Assembly (NCBI GenBank): GCA_008638375.1
Contig: CM018052.1
Coordinates: 6,369,506 to 6,433,505, forward strand
DNA length: 64,000 nt
Reading direction: 5' to 3'
Origin: Nyssa sinensis
Taxonomy: Eukaryota; Streptophyta; Magnoliopsida; Cornales; Nyssaceae
The notes below the pieces were generated by a model. The model was not told the origin of the DNA. It made no database searches and saw only the letters and a program-made list of their open reading frames with translations. Below, in pieces: positions 57,662-64,000 of the stretch. A program made the position numbers and the translations under genes. Numbering within the stretch: the stretch's first letter is position 1; each line of letters starts with the position of its first letter.

Positions 57662-60499
57662 TGTCATGCATTAATAAAAACTAGCCTATTTATTTCAAGC
57701 ATACATATAATAACTGGATATTCGAATGTAGAACAAGGTAGTCAACGCATTCCAATCATGAAATTTAAAACAATACATCAAGGTTTAAGGAAAAACAAAA
57801 CATCAGGGTAGGTAAAAAGAAATATCTCAATTTCCTCTAAGGTTATTCTAACTCATCATCGTTCAAGTCCATATATTTAACTAAATTCTCATAACAATTT
57901 GAACCATTAGTGAAACTCTTCACCAATTTCAACCATGTATATACACATTAATCCTTACACGTATGTATCAAAACACACCTACACATAAACATCTTTAAAC
58001 ATTCTCTTAGGCATGCATTAATAACAGTCAGTCTGTATAAAAAAAAAAATCATGGTCGCAGTACTATAACGGGTACTAAACTAGCATGCATATATAGAAT
58101 CAACAAGCAACATCCAATAGCTAACACGTAACCTATCATATCAACACCCAAGTATAAGATTCATCCCAAGAATATACATACACATAAATAAGCATACAAT
58201 CCTGCTATATAGTTAACCAGGTATACATCCAACCCTATGAAATCTAGGCTTATAGCCTATCTTACAGGTAACTAAGCATATGGTTTATCTCATAAATCAC
58301 TTGGTCCACTATATAGATATAAGTATCTAGTCTCAGTTCATCAATAACCAAGCATACTACATATTGTACAATTTCACACACTAAAGCAATAAGCACTCAT
58401 CTAATCACGTAATCCAAACCAACCCAATCAACATAAAGTCTAACCCCTCCTAACTCATAAAAAAGTCCATCCTAGAAGGATCCATGAACACCCCGTGAAA
58501 TAAAGAAACTATCTCCCTCAGGAATGCACACCATCACTTTCCCCCCCGTAGCAACCTATACTCGTCCAAAATGTAAATAGCCAATCTATTCTCAAATATA
58601 ATAGCGAAAACTAGACATGTCAAGTAGAATGAAGTCAAAAGAAAGGATGCAATCAACAACCTCTACAGATCCTCGTTAGTGTCTCACTACCCCAATTGGT
58701 GAACCATATGATAGTGTAACAAAGCAATCTTCACGAGCCCCCGAATAAAAAAAAAAAATCTCCCAAGTGTAATATTTATTATCTAGATCTTGACAACACA
58801 ATCATTTATAACTTTATCCAAACCAATCAAGCTCATTCATAACTTTTACCCACGCATTTCCAAACGACAAGTGAAAACCACCATTCACTTATAAGGTGTA
58901 TAACAATCCAACCTTTCAAGTTCTAGTGCTCCAACCACAATATTTTTCACTCCAAGTACATTCACACAATTTGCACCTTAAGCACAAGATTCATATTCAA
59001 GAAATTCGTATTATCTAACTCTTAACCTAATATACAATTTTCTCCAAAGCAATAATCAATGCTTACTTTTTATTCAATCATAATTTTGGAATCAATCTTG
59101 TAAACTAAGCTAAAACTAGGTTCATAATTGACACCTCAGTTTGACCCAATTCATTCAACTCATTATTTTCACAGGGCCTACTTTCATAAGTTCATTAAAT
59201 CAACCCACTCTTTTTATCACATCTAGTATCGATCATCTTATCAAACTAGGTAAGACAATAGCATTCATCACTAGGTTACCTCCCCAGTCCACCACAATAT
59301 AGCTGACTCCAATTCAATAAAGAAATATCACAGCCCCTAATTTTCAGATTCGCCTTCGCATTACAACTCAATATTCATCCTAAGCACGAAATAAAAATTC
59401 AATTACATCGCAATCTGGATTAATCCACAACAATATTCTTTTCAAACTATTCATGTTTATAAAATTTTCCTTTAGACCAAAGATCATCAATCATCGCCTG
59501 AGAATCTAACACATCTTATAGACATACTTTCTTACTCAACACTTACATAACTTAAGTCAGCCATCCCCACCCGTTGGTTAAACTTAAACAATTAACACCG
59601 AGTTCCAACACAACCTTTGCAAGAAAGGAATTCATTTAAACAATACAATATACGCATACTCAAGTCATGCTAGTGTTCAACTAGCCTACCAATACTCAAC
59701 CTTAAATGAATGCTATCCAAAAATAATACATCTCTCCACAAAAGAGTTTAACACAATGATATCTTCAAAATTTTTGGTACCAATACTCTAAGTCTCCACT
59801 ATCCAGTCCATACACAAGAATCTCCACAAGTCTAAATTCTCATTTTAGCATTCCAAGGTCTTATGTGTCTTTTTATTTATGGTTTTCTACCTCATTAGCA
59901 TTTGTTCATTTAAGGTTTTATAATTCTTTCATTATTTCTTAATTTTATAGCTAGGTAATAACTCTTCATGGATCACAACTCCTTTTGTTACTGGCTGATG
60001 GGGCGCCATCCATCAACTGTAACGCAAGACTTGAGACCAATCCAATCTATATAAATATCATAGTCATAGTACTATAATCCATGAATATTAAGTACTAACC
60101 TAGCATACACAGACACGCACACACACACACACACGCACATATATATATATATATATGAGAACACAACCGGCCAGGTAGATAACTAGGTCCACAGTCTATC
60201 TCATAAATAATTAGGCATACCGCCTACCGTATAGATAACCAAGTGCATAATCTATATCACAAATAACTAGGCATATGGCCCATCCCATAAAATATGCGGT
60301 CTATCACATGGACATGAGTTTCTAATCTTCGTCAACCATTATATCAAACAATCTTATACTTTCAGTCAATCAGGAAATCAAGTATAGTGCATACCCGTGC
60401 ACACCAAGGCAACACGTGCACATAAAACATACCACCCAAACTAGTCTAAATAACTTAAGGTCTAAACTTCTCCCACTGTCCCTAGGTATTCAAACCTAT
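57662..60499 (-). mobile_element. E4 interior, right part: 2.8 kb without recognisable protein
   Basis: AT-rich, many stops in all frames. Degenerate repeats of TAACTAGGCATATGGCCTATC-like words lie at 58190-58330 and 60160-60310, near the primer site, in the same leader position as the tandem repeats of E1. (CA)n at 60113-60136 and (AT)n at 60139-60156. No gag, RT or integrase motif seen. Confidence 0.6.
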
Positions 60500-60511
60500 G
60501 CTCTGATACCA
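60500..60511 (-). other. Primer binding site of E4, initiator-Met type (complement)
   Basis: GCTCTGATACCA, three bases left of the right LTR (starts 60515). Confidence 0.9.
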
Positions 60512-60514
60512 CAT

Positions 60515-60990
60515 TGTCACACCCCGGATTTCTGCGAACCCGGGGGTGAGCGAAATCAAATAGGAAAAGTAAATAAAAGACAATTTAATGGATCCAATTA
60601 AACATACATTCAATTCTTCAACATATAAACACACAAAGTACATTCGATAAACATATTGTTCATCTCATTTGGGCTTACATATATGTATATTATATTACAC
60701 ACACACACTCACTTGCACGCACACACACGTCTATACACACACTAGCAGCAGGTCCCCTTCCCATCACTCCTCTCAAATCAGCCCACTTGTGGCTGCTTTT
60801 TATGTATATATGCATATGTATCTCTTTATATGTATATTATATATTTATAAATATATACATACACATATATGCATACCATGCATGTAATATACACAAACTC
60901 ATCCACATACTTGAACATACACTCACTCCCATGGATGTATACATGTGGCCTGCATTCAATACACACACATAGATATATAGATACATATGC

Positions 60991-61028
<38 letters not shown>

Positions 61029-61431
61029 TTTTACATTTATACTTAATAAAAATACATAACCTCATATATAAATTCGAAATGCATATATACTCGTTTTTGA
61101 TTTGACGTTCATACACTGGTATTAAATGGACTTGCTTAGGTGTGTACGTATGCATGCATGGAAATACGTGCATGCATGCATTACGAGGTTCAGTTCTAGG
61201 CTGTTCGGGCATCGCTCGTACTGACTATGCAAAATAAATTGTTCATATTGCAGAATTTGTTCAGTTCATATGAAATCATGATATAGAGCTTTAACAACTC
61301 GGGTTATAATTGGTATTGTATTACTCTACCGGTCTACCTCGGTTCACGTGCTATCCTGGGTTAGGGTATGTCAACTAGTACTTTACTGTTTTAAAAACGA
61401 AAAATTTATTCTCAATTTTCGGGTCTCTACA
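60515..61431 (-). mobile_element. 5' LTR of E4, shortened to 0.92 kb
   Basis: Its first ~160 bp align with the left end of the left LTR, then it jumps at CATTTGGGCTTACATATATG to the part matching 52643 onward (TTGGGTTTACATATATGTATATTA) and stays aligned to the end (CTCAATTTTCGGGTCTCTACA). About 2.6 kb of LTR, including the region where E5 sits in the left copy, is missing. Confidence 0.9.
60992..61027. repeat. (AT)n microsatellite
   Basis: About 18 AT units; the left-LTR counterpart (52974-52986) is shorter. Confidence 0.9.
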
Positions 61432-61990
61432 ACGCATCTGCTCACCCACAGTTTTCCTCTCTTTTCCTCCCTTCCTTTGCTTCCTTTCAGCTTTCTTTCT
61501 TTTTTGTCAGCTTTCCATTCAATCTTTATTTGATATTTTTGTGTTATATATATTTTATATTAAAGCACACACTACTCACACCTAATCACACACACATGGC
61601 TGACACTCACACACACTTCTTCACAATTCTGCACACACACGCTGCCAATGTATTCTTCATGTTATAATATAGATACATATATCCTTACACATATACATAT
61701 TTCAACATGTATCTATATATATATATATTTTCATATTTAAATATATATATATATTTTCATATTTAAATATATATATATATATATATATCCATGTGTATTT
61801 ATATGTTTTTATATATATACATATGTACGTATACACATTTTTTCGTATATATGGATTCCCGTACAATCGGGTTCTTTAATCGGATAGTCTCGAGGCACTC
61901 GAGTAAATTCATAGCATATTTTAACTATAAGTTTTTAGTCTCGATTTGCTAGCCGAATTACCCAGTTATTTTAGGTCAGGGTATTACATG
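61432..61990 (-). mobile_element. Right segment of solo LTR E2 (after E4)
   Basis: Continues E2 after the ACGCA duplication: CT-rich sequence, CA and AT repeats (61560-61800), and ends TTTTAGGTCAGGGTATTACA. No gene. Confidence 0.75.
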
Positions 61991-62455
61991 TATATTTTAC
62001 TCTATTCATCTTTACAATTCTCAATTTGCTTGACATAATTGCTTCTGCTAACTTAATAATTAGGTTTTCATGAATATGATAATTGAATGCTTATTAAGTA
62101 GTTGAAAACCATTATTGTGCAAATTGAATTGTAATTCAAATTGTGGAATTGACAATTGATCACTTAGTTGAAATTCAATTCGAATTGTGAAATTGATATC
62201 ATAATTGAACTAGTGGATTAATTAGGCTTGAGTTTGATGGTATGATATAACAAACACAACTTGATTGCTATATTGAATGGTTTGTGCTTATTGATTAGAT
62301 TGTAATCTATTAATGATCATTCATTGATTTTGCAATTCATATTCTAAGCTATTTGATTAGGTATTAGTGTAGTGGTTAACAAATTAGAAATATTAAAAAA
62401 GTTATACATACCTATTCCACCCCCCCATCCTCTTTTAAGTTAGTTTCACACCAAG

Positions 62456-63232
62456 ACCAACTAACACCAAGAAATGCAAAGCTTTAATAGGCCTTCTACC
62501 CAAAAGGAAAGGAAAATCAACGAGATGTAGGCCTCCCACACAAAAGGAAGATTGAAGGCCCGAGCAATAGGAAATCTAGAATGATCAACAACCACCAAAC
62601 AACTAACACATAATATTCGTGTTACATACAGATAGTGCAATTATTGGGCTATCCAATAGGGCCAGAAAAAAGGTTTGTTCCTGAGGCCAGATCAGAACCT
62701 CATCCTCTTCAAATTTCTGCTATTGAGAAGAGATCCAAGACAACACCCCAAATACAATTCTCAAATCAGGATCTGGTCAATATACGCTTTCCCCATAGTG
62801 ACCCCATTATTATATCCTTGAAAATTTCTAACTTTGATATTATGAGAGTACTCGTAGATATGGGCAGGTTTACCATTGTGTTTATTTTATTAGCCTTTTA
62901 GATGAAGTTAGACCGAAAGGATATCCGAACAACCATCATAGTAATGGTCGAGTTTAATGGACATCTCGGCTTCCCTACGGGAAAAATAGACCTCTTGTTC
63001 ATAATAGGTGAAGGTGAAAAATAGAAAATAAGAATCTCCGAACTCATAATTTTAGGTGCCAAATCTCCTTAGAACATCATACTTGGGAGGCCTTAGATCT
63101 ACTAGAGGGGAGCAGTCACATCAACCCTTCATCAATGCCTGAAGTTTGTCCATCAAGATAAGGTGGTCACAGTTAAAGGATGTCAGTCGACCATTCGAGA
63201 ATGTCACTAACACTGAAAAAAAGGACTCCTAA
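62456..63232 (+). pseudogene. Tat-lineage gag end and aspartic protease, broken (continues 25310-26833)
   Basis: The open segment 62635-62901 contains FSNQDLVNIRFPHSDPIIIS and then NFDIMRVLVDMGR, matching the Tat protease context (DxxxIxxPHxDxLVI..., VxRxLVDxGSS). The catalytic triplet DSG/DTG is DMG here. After a stop near 62901, words like IRTTIIVMVEFNGHLGFPTG, NIILGRP and VVTVKGCQ follow in changing frames, in the order usual for that protease. No zinc knuckle is visible. RT and integrase are not present before the next repeat at 63263. Clearly non-functional. Confidence 0.7.
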
Positions 63233-63262
63233 ATAAAAATTATAGTGCAACACAAGAGGGAC

Positions 63263-63627
63263 TGTAGTGACCCGTTCCACATGTCACAATATTGTCCGCT
63301 TTGGGCTTTCCACCCTCACGACTTTAAAACGCATTGTGACAAGGAGAACTGTGGTTCTACTTATGAATCATTCACATTTCCCTTCCCCAAGGGATGTGGG
63401 ATGCATTACCGTTTCCCATTACCCTCTCCCCCCATAGGAACACCGTCCTTCTGGGCGGGAATGTAGCCATCTCCACACTTCCAGCTGGGGTCCAGCTCTG
63501 ATACCATCTGTAGCGACTCGTTCCACGTGTACAATGATGTTTGCTTTGGGCTTACCACCCTCACAGCTTTAAAGCGCATTGTGGCAAAGAGAACTATGGT
63601 CTTACTTATGAATCCTTCACATTGGCA
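63263..63627. repeat. Short LTR-like unit, 246 bp, one full and one truncated tandem copy
   Basis: Copy 1 (63263-63508) starts TGTAGTGACCCGTTCCACA and ends with GCTCTGATACCATC (63495-63508). Copy 2 starts TGTAGCGACTCGTTCCACG at 63509 and runs to about 63627 (ATGAATCCTTCACATT), then is cut. TTGGGCTTTCCACCCTCA and GATACCATCTGTA words are typical of a plant repeat in which an initiator-Met-like primer site abuts an LTR. Related fragment at 53488-53700. The 73- and 64-residue frames here are not genes. Confidence 0.7.
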
Positions 63628-64000
63628 AAAAATGTGGGAGATATAAATGAATGTGTAGAACTAGTATCAAATAGAACATATGCAGGTTCAGAACAAACTG
63701 TAAAGGTACTTGCAACCACTGAGGTGGTAGCCTGAACATCCCCCGGTGTGATGAAAAAAACCCTACCAAGGCACTGTTGATCGTTCCTTGGCCCTTCATT
63801 TCTGGTTTGAGGTCGCGGGACAGCAGTTGATGCGGTAGGTGCGAGGTTGATCGTCGTCCTACCACTCTTTGGACAATCTCTCATAAAATGTCGAGTCTGG
63901 TTGCAACTGTAACATGCATTAGTGTTATTGCGGCATGGTCCCTTATGGAATCTCTGGTAGGTGGAGCATTTAGGTGTGCCCCCATTGTTGTGGTTGGCCT
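63606..64000 (-). pseudogene. Chromovirus gag zinc knuckle and protease start, runs off the right edge
   Basis: The minus-strand frame is open from 63998 to its stop at 63606. It encodes a Gly/Asn-rich part, CSTYQRFHKGPC, then an intact zinc knuckle CYSCNQTRHFMRDC (CxxCxxxxHxxxxC), a linker, and the protease words TSVVASTFTVCSEPAYVLFD and TSSTHSFISP. The usual catalytic D(T/S)G reads DTS, so it should be inactive. The order is as in Tekay/Del-type gypsy polyproteins. On the left it breaks off at about 63606 near the truncated short repeat. Unlike the other fragments it has no stop over 131 codons, so it may be relatively young. Confidence 0.8.

Larger units (their letters stand above)
45692..61431 (-). 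mobile_element. E4: gypsy element with two LTRs and a non-coding interior
   Basis: Left LTR 45692-53391 (E5 inside), complement of the purine tract 53392-53410, interior 53411-60499 with solo LTR E6, complement of the initiator-Met primer site 60500-60511, right LTR 60515-61431. Both LTRs end CGGGTCTCTACA and begin TGTCAC. Minus orientation. No gag or pol was recognised in about 3.5 kb of interior, so it is either a decayed or a non-autonomous (LARD-like) element. Confidence 0.85.
42329..61990 (-). mobile_element. E2: solo LTR (about 3.9 kb) split by E4
   Basis: TGTCACAACTCG at 42329 and GGGTATTACA at 61981-61990, flanked by TATAT (42324-42328) and TGTAT (61991-61995), one mismatch. Without E4 it has about 3917 bp and the same order of modules as E1's LTR: palindrome CCGCTCTTCAGAACGG (42528), acceptor, TTTTCAT-GAGCATT repeats (43670-43860), exon 2 (44133-44186), GGACC modules (44387, 44531), antisense A/B box (44690-44760). 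It sits in copia LTR C 127 bp from E1. No primer site or purine tract of its own, so it is a solo LTR. Confidence 0.8.
26834..62450 (+). mobile_element. Copia solo LTR 'C' with 34 kb of nested insertions
   Basis: It starts TGTTGGGACCACGGGG and ends AGTTTCACA. Removing E1 and E2 leaves three blocks (26834-27904, 42202-42328, 61996-62450), about 1.65 kb in all, that align in order with LTR A. The aligned parts include TCATAGTGGAA-TTCTTCC at 42232, GTTTCTCC-TCATCA at 42300, and the AATTGAATTG-rich 3' part. TTCGAACGA words occur at 27215-27400. It lies in the Tat gag. No copia internal sequence lies next to it, so it is a solo LTR. Confidence 0.8.

Overview
The window looks like gene-poor, repeat-packed heterochromatin of a flowering plant, probably a eudicot. 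It is AT-rich with many microsatellites. I see no intact protein-coding gene and no host exon. Every recognisable protein is a decayed piece of a plant LTR retrotransposon: Ty1/copia of the SIRE/Maximus type, Ty3/gypsy of the Tat/Athila type, and Ty3/gypsy chromovirus (Tekay-like). I cannot name the species from the sequence.

Layout. 1-3528 is part of a reverse-oriented gypsy-type LTR (E-a). 3529-5976 is the tail and 3' LTR of a Tat/Athila-like element. 5977-7486 is the 3' part of a forward LTR (E-c). 7487-18596 is a copia element without visible pol (gag fragment, envelope-like pseudogene, 3' LTR 'A'), split by a 5.85-kb solo LTR (E-d, 9098-14946, target duplication CTAGA). 18825-20372 is an inverted copy of the copia LTR ('B'). 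20462-23693 is a second copia remnant with reverse transcriptase, RNase H and a second envelope-like pseudogene. 23700-26833 is a Tat-like LTR, primer site and gag. That gag is cut at 26833 by 35.6 kb of nested insertions and resumes at 62456 with gag/protease remains. The right edge holds two copies of a short LTR-like unit and a reverse chromovirus gag-protease fragment.

Nested stack. Copia solo LTR 'C' (26834-62450) contains E1 (27905-42196, TSD GATTG) and E2 (42329-61990). E1 carries solo LTR E3 (34684-40347, TSD ATTTA) in its right LTR. E2 contains E4 (45692-61431), which carries solo LTR E5 (47895-52032, TSD TCTCT) in its left LTR and solo LTR E6 (54045-57656, TSD CTAAG) in its interior. 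Boundaries rest on TG...CA ends plus 5-bp target duplications, five of them perfect.

Most unusual observation. The long LTRs (sense strand starts TGTAA-ACC and ends GTGACA) share what looks like a spliced transcription unit. It has a TATA-like box, a purine-rich first exon, and intron 1 of about 1.5-1.8 kb carrying GGACC-hairpin repeats. Next come an exon of 53-55 nt in five copies (63 nt in E3), a near-perfect donor AAG|GTGAGTAA, and intron 2 holding subfamily-specific minisatellites. Intron 2 ends in a branch-site-like RGCTYAC or AGTTCAC whose A lies 23-29 nt before a (C/T)AG|G acceptor in all eight copies where this end is visible. This is read directly from repeated motifs; splicing itself is inference. 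A second unusual module is a tRNA-like A-box/B-box pair on the antisense strand of several of these LTRs.
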